The position numbers were made by a program, and so were the translations under genes. Shown in pieces: positions 41,424 to 50,611 of a stretch of DNA of 64,000 nt. How positions within the stretch are numbered: the first letter of the stretch is position 1; each line of letters starts with the position of its first letter. The notes below the pieces were generated by a model, which was given only the letters and a program-made list of their open reading frames with translations, searched no databases and was not told the DNA's origin. Source of the stretch: Bdellovibrionales bacterium RIFCSPHIGHO2_01_FULL_40_29 (GTDB taxonomy: Bacteria; Bdellovibrionota; Bdellovibrionia; Bdellovibrionales; Bdellovibrionaceae); contig MEPU01000013.1 of NCBI GenBank assembly GCA_001771815.1, positions 496,001-560,000 on the forward strand, written 5' to 3'.

Positions 41424-42638
41424 TTAATCTGCAACAATCATTGAAGTCACACAATTATTGAATGAATTCGCTGATTGAAATGATTCACCATTCGAGCGCG
41501 TCACGCGAGTTGCTCCGGGTGTTGTTAAATCAATTGTGAACTGTTCAATATTGTATCCTGATGGAGCCACAGCAAATGAATTGCTAGATGCTGCATACAA
41601 AGTGCTTGTTGTGGCATCGTAAGCCAAGGCGCTGACACCAAAGAAGTACTGGTGATCATGATAAAGTACAGTACCATTTGTTATTGAAGCGGCTGTGGCT
41701 GAAGTTTCCTCAACATCGTAAACAACCAAGGCATTACTTAAACCTGCTGCTGTCGTCACATTGGGATCTGACGAAGAGTAAGCTACAAATAATTTTCCAA
41801 TTGTTGATCCGGTAGCAGGTGCTGCATAAGCCACTGCTGTCGGAGTTGCCGTTGCAGAAAGCTGCGCACTGAATCCATTATTTGCAGTTGCCGCATTTGT
41901 TAACGTCGCACCACCGGGTGCATTCGCTAAACAGTCAGCCGCGGCTCCGGCACCATTCATACCAATGATACCGATATCTTTTTGTCCGGCAGCATCGTGT
42001 GTGTAAATGAATTTTCCGTAGCTAGCATCTGTAAATAGTGGAAGAGACGTGATCGACGTGATGGACGTATTATTGGTCGCACATGCTCCCGCAAAACCCT
42101 CACCCCAAGCAACTGTTGCACTGACAGTTTTGCGAGTTGGTGTTGAATCCAAACGGTCAACTAATGTTGTTCTGCCGATCAAAACACCACCATCAGTACC
42201 TAAAGCAATGCCTTTAAGCGCTGTTGTTAAGACCGTACTATTTTTATAGAATTCTTCGAAAGCACCATAGTAATCTTTGGTGATGCGATCAATACGTCGC
42301 GAACCAGTTGCTGTTGCATTTTCAACGGCTGTAAATAAAGTTCCATCACCAGCATCAACGATACCAGCAGGATAAGATCCTGAAGTTTCTAATGAGAGAT
42401 CTCCATAATCATGAACCATCTCGTAGTTTAAAGAGCTTAAGTTTAAGCGGGATAATGTCTTACCAACAGTACCAATAGTGGGAGGTGTAAAACCTTCGCC
42501 GGAGTAACAGATACCCGTGGCTATATAAAGTTTCTTTGGTGCAGCGACTGAAGCTTCTTCATCGCTACTTGAACTACATCCAACAGCAAACGTGATTAAC
42601 GTTAAAGCCGCTAGAGATTTTGTAAAGTGACGTCCCAT
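41424..42638 (-). CDS. Lipoprotein of unknown function
   Basis: The ATG at 42638 (MGRHFTKSLAALTLITFAVGC) is chosen because AGGAG lies just upstream. It yields a lipoprotein signal with the lipobox FAVGC followed by SSSSDEEAS. The ~385-residue mature part is rich in Ala, Thr, Ser and Gly, with repeated loop-strand units (GYLPAGIVDAGDGTLF-like patterns, LYIATGICYSGEGF, FVAYSSSDPN, TLYAASSNSFAV) suggestive of a beta-propeller. No named family was recognised. The low-charge, Ala/Thr-rich composition is unlike neighbours and typical of surface-exposed proteins. It is flanked by a terminator downstream and an inverted repeat upstream. Confidence 0.7.
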   Translation of the reverse strand: MGRHFTKSLAALTLITFAVGCSSSSDEEASVAAPKKLYIATGICYSGEGFTPPTIGTVGKTLSRLNLSSLNYEMVHDYGDLSLETSGSYPAGIVDAGDGTLFTAVENATATGSRRIDRITKDYYGAFEEFYKNSTVLTTALKGIALGTDGGVLIGRTTLVDRLDSTPTRKTVSATVAWGEGFAGACATNNTSITSITSLPLFTDASYGKFIYTHDAAGQKDIGIIGMNGAGAAADCLANAPGGATLTNAATANNGFSAQLSATATPTAVAYAAPATGSTIGKLFVAYSSSDPNVTTAAGLSNALVVYDVEETSATAASITNGTVLYHDHQYFFGVSALAYDATTSTLYAASSNSFAVAPSGYNIEQFTIDLTTPGATRVTRSNGESFQSANSFNNCVTSMIVAD

Positions 42639-42748
42639 GTTTTCTCCTAAGCGTTTAAATTCCGTAGAAAAGATTATTCTTTTCACTATTCTTAACGGCG
42701 CCTCTTATTGGTAACTTGAAAAATAATTCATCACTTAGGGCTAACTCT

Positions 42749-42789
42749 CTCAAAACTGGACTTCTGTCTTAACCTGAGACAGTTTTGAG
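42749..42789. repeat. Long inverted repeat with two competing stems, upstream of the lipoprotein gene
   Basis: CTCAAAACTG and CAGTTTTGAG form a perfect 10-bp outer stem. Inside, CTGTCT and AGACAG can form an alternative 6-bp stem that shares the CAG bases with the outer one. It lies in the divergent gap between the lipoprotein (minus) and the barrel-like protein (plus). It may be an operator or an RNA switch in the leader. Confidence 0.4.
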
Positions 42790-42875
42790 TCACATAAAAA
42801 GCACACAGACTTAAAAAAGCGAGATTCCAAGTATTGGTTCTGGACGGAATTCATATTTTGATTTCTTCTATATAT

Positions 42876-43517
42876 ATGTCTCAGATGCGGAATATCTTAC
42901 GAAGTGGCTTGGTGATAGGTCTTATTCTTTTTGCAGCTTCTGGCGAAGCCATTGAAAAAAATAAAGGTGGTTTTCAATCCACGAAGCTGGGATTTATTCA
43001 GCAAACATATTCTGGGATCACTAGCAAATCCTTTGCGCAAGGCAGCCCTGGCTTGGGATTAGAGCTGACTCTAGACAGTGGCAATTCCGTATTTCGTTAT
43101 TTTTTTAAATCACGCTTTACGATGTCACAAGGCGAACAAAGTTTTCTGAATGCCGGGACGGCGTTTACATCGAAGTATAAATTTTCTCAGTTTGCTCCGG
43201 AATTGGGTTTGAGTTTCTTCCCGATTCCACGTCGTGAAAAAGGCGTGAATATTTTTTTATGGGGTACAGGAACGATCAGCTATAATAATTTGGAATTAAA
43301 AACATTGCCCAGTCCCACATCTTTGAAATCAAAAGAGCAGGCATTTGGTTATGGCTATGGTGGCGGCATTGGAATTGAACTGATCATTGCTCCAGGAAAA
43401 AAAGGAAGTCGTTATTTAGCCTATGCGGAATTAGGTTTTCGTCATGAACAGGCGGATCTTGTGAATACAAAATTTGAAATTAGTGGCATGACGTATTCTG
43501 TGGGTGTTGGATTCTAA
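42876..43517 (+). CDS. Exported, probably outer-membrane beta-barrel protein
   Basis: About 213 residues from ATG 42876 (MSQMRNILRSGLVIGLILFAASGEA). The N-terminus is a signal peptide; the track's TTG start adds an implausible hydrophobic stretch. The mature part alternates aromatic and glycine residues in strand-like units (STKLGFIQQTYSGI, FRYFFKSRFTMS, GYGYGGGIGIEL, YLAYAELGFRHEQ). It ends in MTYSVGVGF, a C-terminal phenylalanine of the type seen in small outer-membrane barrels. No family was recognised. It converges with the PilZ gene, with a 4-nt overlap at the stops. Confidence 0.6.
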   Translation: MSQMRNILRSGLVIGLILFAASGEAIEKNKGGFQSTKLGFIQQTYSGITSKSFAQGSPGLGLELTLDSGNSVFRYFFKSRFTMSQGEQSFLNAGTAFTSKYKFSQFAPELGLSFFPIPRREKGVNIFLWGTGTISYNNLELKTLPSPTSLKSKEQAFGYGYGGGIGIELIIAPGKKGSRYLAYAELGFRHEQADLVNTKFEISGMTYSVGVGF

Positions 43518-44317
43518 CCTGATTTTTTTGTCAAACGCTGTTGTTCGTCTAAGTAATCTTGCAATAGTCCATGAAGCATTTTTTTCTGATTTGTTGAAAT
43601 GTCATGAAACGAAATTCGTTGAGTGAGTCCGTCTCCAACAGTTTTTGCTTTTAAAGTTACCCGTGCATTAACGGGGTGTTTAGCCGTGCGATTGACAATC
43701 ACAACATCAAAAATGGTTCCATAGTAGTCAAAGGGAATATTGTCTTCTAAAAGTGAACCACTCAAAGAGATATTGGAAGAGGTGCTGCGGAAAGTTTTTC
43801 CTTTCGGAGAAATGAGAAGGACTTCAATTTTTAATTCATGACGAGGAGACCGTCGAGAGAACGACATTTTTTCAGTCAGCCGTTTAAAATTGATTTCAGG
43901 TTTTTCAAGTCCAGACCACGTCATTTCGTCGCCATTAAAAGAACTTTTCCCAAGAAGAGGTTCGCTGCTGTTTGGAGTTTCCTCGTCAATAGATACTCCA
44001 GAAAAAGATTTGGTGATTTCTTTTTGTGTTTTCGTGTCGACGGCATTCATTTCCATAACATCACGTTCAAGATGATGTTTGATCGTTTCTTCTGAATAAG
44101 TTGCTGTTGCAAAATGTGTGATAAAAATCTTTTGCTCACTTTTTAAAAATTGCTCGAGGGGTTGCCAGTTGCTCCAGCTTTGGGTCCAAATAAAAAAACG
44201 GGACCAGTCCTTTGGTTTCATTTTGAAGATGGCCATCTGAGCTTCATCCGACCCAAGAGGATTTGATTGAGTCTTAGACATTGAATCGTAGAATATCCAT
44301 TTGATAGAGCTTGTCAT
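43514..44317 (-). CDS. PilZ-domain protein with N-terminal GYF_2-like domain
   Basis: A predicted cyclic di-GMP receptor of 267 residues. The C-terminal PilZ domain has the binding signature RRSPRHEL (RxxxR) and NISLSG (NxSxxG), which together contact c-di-GMP. The N-terminal ~55 residues (IKWIFYDSMSKTQSNPLG, FFIWTQSWSNWQPLEQF) resemble the tryptophan-bearing GYF_2/DUF4339 domain, usually a peptide-binding module. A polar linker joins the two. It may link c-di-GMP from enzymes such as the REC-GGDEF protein 7 kb away to a partner protein; this is an inference. It overlaps the convergent barrel gene by 4 nt. Confidence 0.75.
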   Translation of the reverse strand: MTSSIKWIFYDSMSKTQSNPLGSDEAQMAIFKMKPKDWSRFFIWTQSWSNWQPLEQFLKSEQKIFITHFATATYSEETIKHHLERDVMEMNAVDTKTQKEITKSFSGVSIDEETPNSSEPLLGKSSFNGDEMTWSGLEKPEINFKRLTEKMSFSRRSPRHELKIEVLLISPKGKTFRSTSSNISLSGSLLEDNIPFDYYGTIFDVVIVNRTAKHPVNARVTLKAKTVGDGLTQRISFHDISTNQKKMLHGLLQDYLDEQQRLTKKSG

Positions 44318-44395
44318 ATAGTCTGCTTATCGGGTTTTGCAGGAAAAAATAAATATAAAAGGCTGTAAAAATATCTTATTCCAGACTGAGCTGGA

Positions 44396-45376
44396 CTAGA
44401 CTTTAATGCAGCTGACCCAGTGCTGAGGTGCTTTTTCGAGCAATTCAGGCACAACCACTTTGCAATCCGGTCCAGCGATTGGACAGCGCGGATGAAAGTG
44501 ACACCCGCTTGGGGGATTGAGTGGCGAAGGGACATCTCCAGTCAAAATGATGCGCTCTGGGCGCGGCTTTGGATCTGGAACTGGAATGGCAGAAAGAAGC
44601 GCTTTTGTATACGGATGCATTGGATTTTTATAAAGTTGATCAGCCTCTGCAATTTCAACAATCTTACCCAGGTACATCACGGCAACACGAGTTGAAACGT
44701 GTTCAACAACTTTTAAATCATGAGCAATGAAAACATAAGTCAGTCCAAGCTTTTGTTGCAACTCCATCAAAAGATTGATCACTTGAGCTTGAATAGAAAC
44801 ATCCAGTGCCGAAACAGGTTCATCACAAATAATAAGATCGGGATTCACCGCGAGGGCACGGGCAATACCAACGCGTTGACGTTGGCCACCTGAGAATTCA
44901 TGAGGATACCGTGTCAAATGTTCGGGACGAAGACCAACAAGTGAAATTAATTCTTTAATACGATCATTGCGATCATTCTGAGAATTAAATAAATTATGAA
45001 TAATTAAAGGTTCTTCTAAAATAGATCCAATTGTCATCCGTGGATTCAAAGAAGCATAGGGATCTTGAAAAATGATCTGCATGCTTTTTCGAAGTTCTCG
45101 AAGCTGTTCGCCTTTGTAGCCCGTGATATCTTGATTTTTGAAGAATATTTTTCCATCAGTGGGCTCGAGTAATTTAATGAGACACCGTCCGAGTGTGGAT
45201 TTGCCGCAACCGGATTCACCCACCAATCCTAAGGTTTCGCCTTTTTTCAATTCAAAAGAAACACCTTGGACAGCTTTGACCGAGCCTATTTGTTGAGAAA
45301 AAAGCCCACCGTGAATGGGGAAGCTCTTTACAATATTTTCAGCTCGTAGAATGGAGTCAGATGAAGTTGCATTCAT
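44396..45376 (-). CDS. Peptide ABC transporter ATP-binding protein, OppF/DppF type
   Basis: One of two ATPases of a dipeptide/oligopeptide importer. Walker A is [16 protein letters not shown], the signature [16 protein letters not shown], and Walker [19 protein letters not shown]. The C-terminal oligopeptide-specific extension includes the cysteine cluster [15 protein letters not shown]. It begins 1 nt after the oppD stop. The cognate binding protein and permeases are probably those at 26.7-30.4 kb, since no other membrane components lie here. Confidence 0.94.
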   Translation of the reverse strand: MNATSSDSILRAENIVKSFPIHGGLFSQQIGSVKAVQGVSFELKKGETLGLVGESGCGKSTLGRCLIKLLEPTDGKIFFKNQDITGYKGEQLRELRKSMQIIFQDPYASLNPRMTIGSILEEPLIIHNLFNSQNDRNDRIKELISLVGLRPEHLTRYPHEFSGGQRQRVGIARALAVNPDLIICDEPVSALDVSIQAQVINLLMELQQKLGLTYVFIAHDLKVVEHVSTRVAVMYLGKIVEIAEADQLYKNPMHPYTKALLSAIPVPDPKPRPERIILTGDVPSPLNPPSGCHFHPRCPIAGPDCKVVVPELLEKAPQHWVSCIKV

Positions 45377-45377
45377 A

Positions 45378-46376
45378 TTATAGCGTAGCCTCTTTTTGAG
45401 TTTGATCCGAGTGATAACAAGCGACCCGATGAATTCCGCGCAAATTTTCCAGATGGGGTTCTTTTTGTCGGCAAATATCCGTCATAAAGGAACATCGATC
45501 TTGAAATCGACAGCCCTGTGGCAGTTTATATAAATTTGGAACTAATCCTGGAATCGTTTGCAGAGTTTTTAATCGAGACCCTGTTTCAAAATGGGGAATT
45601 GATTTTAATAATCCCAATGTATACGGATGGCGAGGTCGATAAAAAATATCTTCAACAGTTCCGTATTCGACAACTTTACCAGCGTACATAACCAGAACTT
45701 CTTGGCACATTTCTGCAACCACTCCTAAGTCATGAGTGATGAGAATCATACCAGCATTGAATTCTTTCTGTACTTTGCGCATCAGATCTAAAATCTGTGC
45801 TTGAATGGTCACATCAAGTGCCGTAGTGGGCTCGTCAGCAATTAAAAGTTGCGGATTGCAGCTCATCGCCATAGCAATCATCACGCGTTGGCGCATTCCG
45901 CCTGAAAGTTGATGGGGGTACTCATCATAACGTTTGACCGGAGCTGGAATTCCAACAAGCGCCAGCATATCAATGGCTCGTTTTTTAACTTCGGCGTTCG
46001 AGAGATTTTTATTGTGTTGGGCTATGGATTCGCTGACTTGATTACCGATGGTAAATACAGGGTTTAAAGAGGTCATAGGTTCTTGAAAAATCATGGCCAT
46101 TTGATTTCCCAGAATTTCACGCATTTGGGATTCTGATTTTTGTATCAAACTTTCATTTTTAAAAATCACGTCACCGGATTCGATGACTCCAGGTTTTTGA
46201 ATCAAGCGCATCACGGACAATGCTGTTTGTGATTTTCCGCAGCCAGATTCACCAACAATACCTAAGGTTTGGCCTTTTTTGACATTAAAGCTGACGTCGT
46301 CGACAGGATAAATAACACCATCTTCGGTTCGGTACTTTGTGCGTAGATTTTTGACTTCAAGGATTAGATCTGACAT
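45378..46376 (-). CDS. Peptide ABC transporter ATP-binding protein, OppD/DppD type
   Basis: Partner ATPase of the peptide importer. Walker A is [17 protein letters not shown], the Q-loop [14 protein letters not shown], the signature [16 protein letters not shown], and Walker [19 protein letters not shown]. The C-terminal cysteine motif ([15 protein letters not shown]) suggests the iron-sulfur-type region of the OppD/F family. The 332 residues are normal. It is the first gene of the pair, with its own upstream gap of 46 bp to the HAD gene. Confidence 0.94.
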   Translation of the reverse strand: MSDLILEVKNLRTKYRTEDGVIYPVDDVSFNVKKGQTLGIVGESGCGKSQTALSVMRLIQKPGVIESGDVIFKNESLIQKSESQMREILGNQMAMIFQEPMTSLNPVFTIGNQVSESIAQHNKNLSNAEVKKRAIDMLALVGIPAPVKRYDEYPHQLSGGMRQRVMIAMAMSCNPQLLIADEPTTALDVTIQAQILDLMRKVQKEFNAGMILITHDLGVVAEMCQEVLVMYAGKVVEYGTVEDIFYRPRHPYTLGLLKSIPHFETGSRLKTLQTIPGLVPNLYKLPQGCRFQDRCSFMTDICRQKEPHLENLRGIHRVACYHSDQTQKEATL

Positions 46377-46422
46377 TCAGTACTTATACCCGAAAGTCGA
46401 AAGCCTCAGCAATCACAAAAAA

Positions 46423-47079
46423 TCAAATTAACGCCTTTAGATCATCAAATTTTTTTAAAATGTGATTTGGTTGATAAATAGCAAGTTCATGGGGCTGTGA
46501 GTACCCATAGTGCACGGCTACTTTAAGGGTGCCAGCCGCTGTGGCAGACAGCATATCCGGGCGACCATCCCCGATCATCCAGGTATTTTGAGGCCTTACA
46601 GAGGCTTTTTCCATAACGTGGATCAAAGGCAGCGGCGAGGGTTTTCTTTCGCTCAACGAATCGCCGCCGATAACAGCAACCCAATTCAAGTGATGCAGAT
46701 TAAAGTATTCTAAAACTTGATGGGTGGGATGGATGCTTTTATTTGTGACGATGGCCTTGGGGCCTTTATAAGTGTGTAAAAATTCAGATACGCCAGGATA
46801 GAGTTTTGTGTGATCAATCAAGTTGTGCTCGTAGATTTTTAAAAACTCGTCGACACGATTTTCATTTTCTGGCGAATCAATATGAAATTCTGGAAAAAAA
46901 TCATTCACCAATTTATTTAACCCATCACCAATATGAGAAGTCAGCGTTGGTAAATCCACAAGTTGTCGTCCGTAGAGAGCCAGCATTTTATTAAGGGCGA
47001 CATGAATATCTTGAGCCGAGTCAATTAAAGTGCCGTCTAAATCAAAAATCAGAAGTGGTAAATTTTTATCAAAAGTCAT
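46423..47079 (-). CDS. HAD-superfamily phosphatase, phosphoglycolate phosphatase-like
   Basis: A soluble phosphatase of 218 residues. HAD motif I is LIFDLDGTLIDSAQDI, motif II AIVTNKSIHPT, and motif III/IV is TWMIGDGRPDMLSA. The cap domain of subclass I lies between residues ~18 and 90. Similarity to Gph suggests 2-phosphoglycolate, but substrate prediction in this family is unreliable. It is divergent from the O-methyltransferase gene (11 nt between starts) and upstream of oppDF on the same strand. Confidence 0.85.
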   Translation of the reverse strand: MTFDKNLPLLIFDLDGTLIDSAQDIHVALNKMLALYGRQLVDLPTLTSHIGDGLNKLVNDFFPEFHIDSPENENRVDEFLKIYEHNLIDHTKLYPGVSEFLHTYKGPKAIVTNKSIHPTHQVLEYFNLHHLNWVAVIGGDSLSERKPSPLPLIHVMEKASVRPQNTWMIGDGRPDMLSATAAGTLKVAVHYGYSQPHELAIYQPNHILKKFDDLKALI

Positions 47080-47090
47080 AGGATCTAATT

Positions 47091-47735
47091 ATGAGAAAAC
47101 AAAATCCAAAAAGCTATGAATATATCGAATCTTTGCTGCCTACTGAAAATGAAAGTATGTTGAAATCCAGGCGGGGTGCTGAATCGTTAGGACTTGGTGG
47201 AATATCTATTTCTGCAGCCGAAGGATCATTGGTGCAATTTTTGGTTGGTATCAGTGGAGCTAAAAAGGCGATTGAGATTGGAACTTTAACAGGATTATCT
47301 GCTCAGTATATTTTAAAAGCACTCAGCCCCGATGGCCAACTTTGGACGTTGGAAAAATCAAAACAACATGCTGATTTAGCTGCCGACGCCGTCAATGATA
47401 AGCGCTGTCATATTGTTGTCGGAGACGCCCAAGAAAAGTTATCCGAGTTGGTATCCAAGGGTCCGTTTGATGCCATATTTATTGATGGCAATAAGGCGGC
47501 GTATCTTAATTATTTCAACTGGGCGGTTGAAAATATTGCCATAGGTGGAGTGATCGTCGCGGATAATGTTTTTTTAGCAGGGGCTGTTTGGGGTGATCAA
47601 AGCCAGCAAAAGTTTAATGAAAAACAAGTTGATGTTGTTCGTCGTATGAATTTAAAAGCTTTTTCGACTGAAGCTTTGGTGTCTACAATTATTCCGACTG
47701 AAGAAGGCCTGTTGATTTGTCGAAGAGTGAAGTGA
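47091..47735 (+). CDS. SAM-dependent O-methyltransferase (catechol-OMT type)
   Basis: A class-I methyltransferase of 214 residues similar to the bacterial caffeoyl-CoA/catechol O-methyltransferase family. The SAM loop is AIEIGTLTGLSAQYIL, followed by the acidic LWTLEKSKQHAD. The metal-binding and substrate segment is DAIFIDGNKAAYLNYF (DxxxID), with IVADNVFLAGAVW after it. The family methylates catechol-like hydroxyls in a metal-dependent way; the natural substrate is unknown. It is divergent from the HAD gene. Confidence 0.88.
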   Translation: MRKQNPKSYEYIESLLPTENESMLKSRRGAESLGLGGISISAAEGSLVQFLVGISGAKKAIEIGTLTGLSAQYILKALSPDGQLWTLEKSKQHADLAADAVNDKRCHIVVGDAQEKLSELVSKGPFDAIFIDGNKAAYLNYFNWAVENIAIGGVIVADNVFLAGAVWGDQSQQKFNEKQVDVVRRMNLKAFSTEALVSTIIPTEEGLLICRRVK

Positions 47736-47854
47736 GTCTCATTTTGAGATAATAACCTAAATTGTCGTCCTGATCGAAGTATTGACACCATGAGTGATTC
47801 TATTCGAGTTGGGAATCATTTTATTGAGCGGCGATCTTGCATTTAAAGATCCTT

Positions 47855-49879
47855 ATGGGATTAAGACACGTCATTTTATCAGGCTGTGCATTTATGATAA
47901 CGTTATTTATGACGTTATCAGCGACGGCCTATGAATCGGATTCACATTTCGATATGATGTACCATCTATCTCGGGCGGCTGGTATTGCCGATGGGACTGC
48001 AAAGTTTTTAGCACTTGCAAATCAACATATTGACGAAAAAATTATTAGCTCTCCGATGCTGGTTTCTGTTCAGAGACAACTGTTTCACTTTCCTGGTGAT
48101 ATTGAAAAAGTGAATATTGAAGGTCATGGTATTATAAGTTTACCTGCGAAAATGTTTAAATCCAAATTGGCGTTGGCCGAAAGAAACTCAGCTATCGGTA
48201 ATTATATGATCTATTTAGGATTAGTCCGTGGTGATTTGATGCTGGTGGGCCTAGGAATGCATGTTAAAATGGATACCTATGGACATGCTGGATTTTCGAA
48301 TATTGCGGGACACGTTGTAGATGGTCACAATCCAGATCGTGCCTTTTTAGAAGCTACAAAATATGAGGATATGATTCGTTCTCTTATTCAAGGATTAGTG
48401 GCCGTTCGTAAGTTGCTACCCAGAGAAGCCGTTGATAAAGAATCAGCACTGCAATTTTTAAATAAATGGGCTCCCAAGACACATTTGAAGCGCGAATTGA
48501 CGATGGCAGACATGGATGGACCACAAGCCGCAACACTTATTTCAGGGGTTGTCGTTGCAGATGACAACATGCTTGGTATTTACCGCGAAGATATTTTTAA
48601 AAAATTCGAGTACAAGAAATTTGCTTTAAAGCAAGTATATGAAAAATTCAAACGCTCTGGTGAAATCAATTCAAAATTATCATTCGAAGAATTATTCCCA
48701 GATCGATTGTTGCAAAATCGCCGTATGGAAGCCAAAGATGTCTTGAAATATGTAATCATATCGACATCTGATGCTGAATTTCTTAAAGCTGAAGGTGGAA
48801 AAGAAATTTTTAATCTGCAAAAACTATTTGGCTACCAGTCGTCCGATATTTTTTTTCGCAAGTTCAAAGTTGAAATCGAACGCGCTGAATTTCGGTTGCG
48901 AGAAATGTATCATTTGGAAGCCTCAATTATTGAGGAAGAACGAGCTTATGAAAAAAAAGCATCTGAATTTCAGTCCTATATCGAATCGGGCCGAGACAAA
49001 GAATTATATGCGGGAAATCAATTGCAAGAACTGCGTGAGGAACGTCAACGAATTGATATTAAAACCGAGCGTTTGAACTCTGAAAAATTAGACTTGCTGT
49101 CTGGGGCCGAATCGCTGTCTTTGAATTATGAAATCGGCAGCGAAGACTACATCCGTGTTCGGGTTCGCGAGATTGCGGAGAATCGCAATGCCGAAGAAAT
49201 TTCAATCAAGTTATTCAAAGATCTCATACCCATGCGCCGGACAGAATATATTAAGCAAAATTTTGAAGGTAAACCAGACACTCGAAACTTCGAAACGGAA
49301 TATAAATCTGAAGCTCATCGATTGGCTCGAATTAAAAACTGGGGCGTTAATTTTTTGCATTTGCGGTCAGAAAAAGAAGATATTGTTCAGATGGTGCATG
49401 TTAACCCTGTTGAATCTGGCTTCGTTCGATTTTTAACTCATGCAATCACAAAATTTCGAGTGATGATGCGAAACAGTTCAACGCCCGCCCAAGTGGAAGA
49501 GTGGAAAACTCTGGCGCAAAAATCGGCAGCAGAGTATTTGGATCTAGATATGCGACTAGCACCTGCCGAAAATGCAGAACGTTTGCGATTAGATCGTCGT
49601 AATAGGCGAGATGCTTTTTTCAAATTATTTTCCTATGTGGGACCAGCGATGTTTCCATGGTTAACCGGGAATATCAGTGGATACTCCTATGTGAAAAAAA
49701 TAGTTCTTAAGGCTAAGCTTCACGCCAAAGACTACGAGGTCGAGAATTTAGATCTGGCCGTTGCTGAAGGCAGATACAGCGCTGATTTTTTGAGTTCTAA
49801 AAAATCAAAAAAAGCATTTGATTTGATTCGACGATTTGAACAGTCTGCAGTTTTGCAGTGCACACGTCTATTTAACTAG
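47855..49879 (+). CDS. Exported protein with zinc-phospholipase-C/DUF6765-like N-terminal domain
   Basis: About 675 residues from ATG 47855, which gives a standard signal peptide (MGLRHVILSGCAFMITLFMTLSATA); the track's TTG start adds six residues. The N-terminal domain has SDSHFDMMYHLSRAAGIADG, then MHVKMDTYGHAGFSNIAGHVVDGHNPD. This spacing of Asp and His resembles DUF6765 and related all-helical phospholipase-C-fold proteins that bind zinc. The C-terminal ~400 residues are highly charged and helical (EEERAYEKKASEFQSYIES, ERQRIDIKTERLN), probably coiled coils. The Asp/His set suggests a secreted hydrolase, but the activity is unproven. The gene ends 12 nt inside the convergent hydrolase gene. 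Confidence 0.65.
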   Translation: MGLRHVILSGCAFMITLFMTLSATAYESDSHFDMMYHLSRAAGIADGTAKFLALANQHIDEKIISSPMLVSVQRQLFHFPGDIEKVNIEGHGIISLPAKMFKSKLALAERNSAIGNYMIYLGLVRGDLMLVGLGMHVKMDTYGHAGFSNIAGHVVDGHNPDRAFLEATKYEDMIRSLIQGLVAVRKLLPREAVDKESALQFLNKWAPKTHLKRELTMADMDGPQAATLISGVVVADDNMLGIYREDIFKKFEYKKFALKQVYEKFKRSGEINSKLSFEELFPDRLLQNRRMEAKDVLKYVIISTSDAEFLKAEGGKEIFNLQKLFGYQSSDIFFRKFKVEIERAEFRLREMYHLEASIIEEERAYEKKASEFQSYIESGRDKELYAGNQLQELREERQRIDIKTERLNSEKLDLLSGAESLSLNYEIGSEDYIRVRVREIAENRNAEEISIKLFKDLIPMRRTEYIKQNFEGKPDTRNFETEYKSEAHRLARIKNWGVNFLHLRSEKEDIVQMVHVNPVESGFVRFLTHAITKFRVMMRNSSTPAQVEEWKTLAQKSAAEYLDLDMRLAPAENAERLRLDRRNRRDAFFKLFSYVGPAMFPWLTGNISGYSYVKKIVLKAKLHAKDYEVENLDLAVAEGRYSADFLSSKKSKKAFDLIRRFEQSAVLQCTRLFN

Positions 49880-50611
49880 ATTTTCTAAGAAATTTTTTAC
49901 AGCGGGTTTATAGTCTTCGGGAAAATCCCGAAGTCCTGTGAGATGGCCGGCTTCGGGCAGACTGAGCTTTTGCCAATTGAGATTCTTGCAGGGCTCAAAA
50001 CACAAATCTATATCTTTGGGTTTGATCAAGGGATCTTTCCAACCGCGAATACTCAGAACAGGAAAATGATTCGGCAATTGCCTGAGATCATGGTGAATGT
50101 CTTTGTGAAGGGCTTTGCTCCAGCCATAGGCCAAAAGCGGTGTTGCCAGTAAACGTAAAGGCAAAAAACGAATAGGCATCGAGTGCGTATACAAGTTGTA
50201 AGCGGAATTGATAAATTTCAAGGATGGGCCACTGTCGCAAATCAGTCCAATAACATCTAATGGTTTTCGCCGGGCCATGGCTTCCATGGCACAGGCCGAA
50301 ACATTTGAAAATGCAAAAATAATTTTTTGTGGATAGGCCGCATGTAAATTTAAATGCTCTTCGATTTGATCGGCTAACGCATGTTTCATTCCAAATTTTT
50401 GAGACACATAAGAATAGGGTAAGCCATAGTGATCTTTGACGCTGTCTTTGAGATTAAACACATAGGCATCAAATCCCAAACTATTCACAAGCTTCACATG
50501 GCGAAGAAGTGCTTTTTTGTGCCCCCGATAAAAATGAACAAAGAAAATCAAAGCATCATACTTTTTATGGGATGCTTTGATTAATTGTCCATGATCAGGA
50601 TAGTCGGTCAT
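49868..50611 (-). CDS. Alpha/beta-hydrolase-like protein with atypical nucleophile elbow
   Basis: A 247-residue protein with the layout of an alpha/beta hydrolase: an early strand (YDALIFFVHFYRG), a central strand and turn (IIFAFSNVSACAMEAMAR), VIGLICDSGPS, SIRGWKDPLIKPKDID (acid region) and EAGHLTGLRDFPEDY (histidine region). The elbow reads N-V-S-A-C in place of GxSxG, so the serine is present without the flanking glycines. Catalysis is uncertain. Its ATG overlaps the aceE stop (TGATG), so it is translationally coupled to the pyruvate dehydrogenase E1. Confidence 0.65.
   Translation of the reverse strand: MTDYPDHGQLIKASHKKYDALIFFVHFYRGHKKALLRHVKLVNSLGFDAYVFNLKDSVKDHYGLPYSYVSQKFGMKHALADQIEEHLNLHAAYPQKIIFAFSNVSACAMEAMARRKPLDVIGLICDSGPSLKFINSAYNLYTHSMPIRFLPLRLLATPLLAYGWSKALHKDIHHDLRQLPNHFPVLSIRGWKDPLIKPKDIDLCFEPCKNLNWQKLSLPEAGHLTGLRDFPEDYKPAVKNFLENLVK

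Noticed and set aside
44327-44353. CCCGATAA just upstream of the PilZ gene as a sigma-28 promoter
   Set aside because: One mismatch in the -10 and no recognisable -35 at the required spacing; mentioned only as a remark in the PilZ finding.
46666-46673. GCCGATAA (sigma-28 -10 box) on the plus strand
   Set aside because: It is inside the HAD phosphatase coding region, on the opposite strand to that gene, with no -35 match and no gene to drive.
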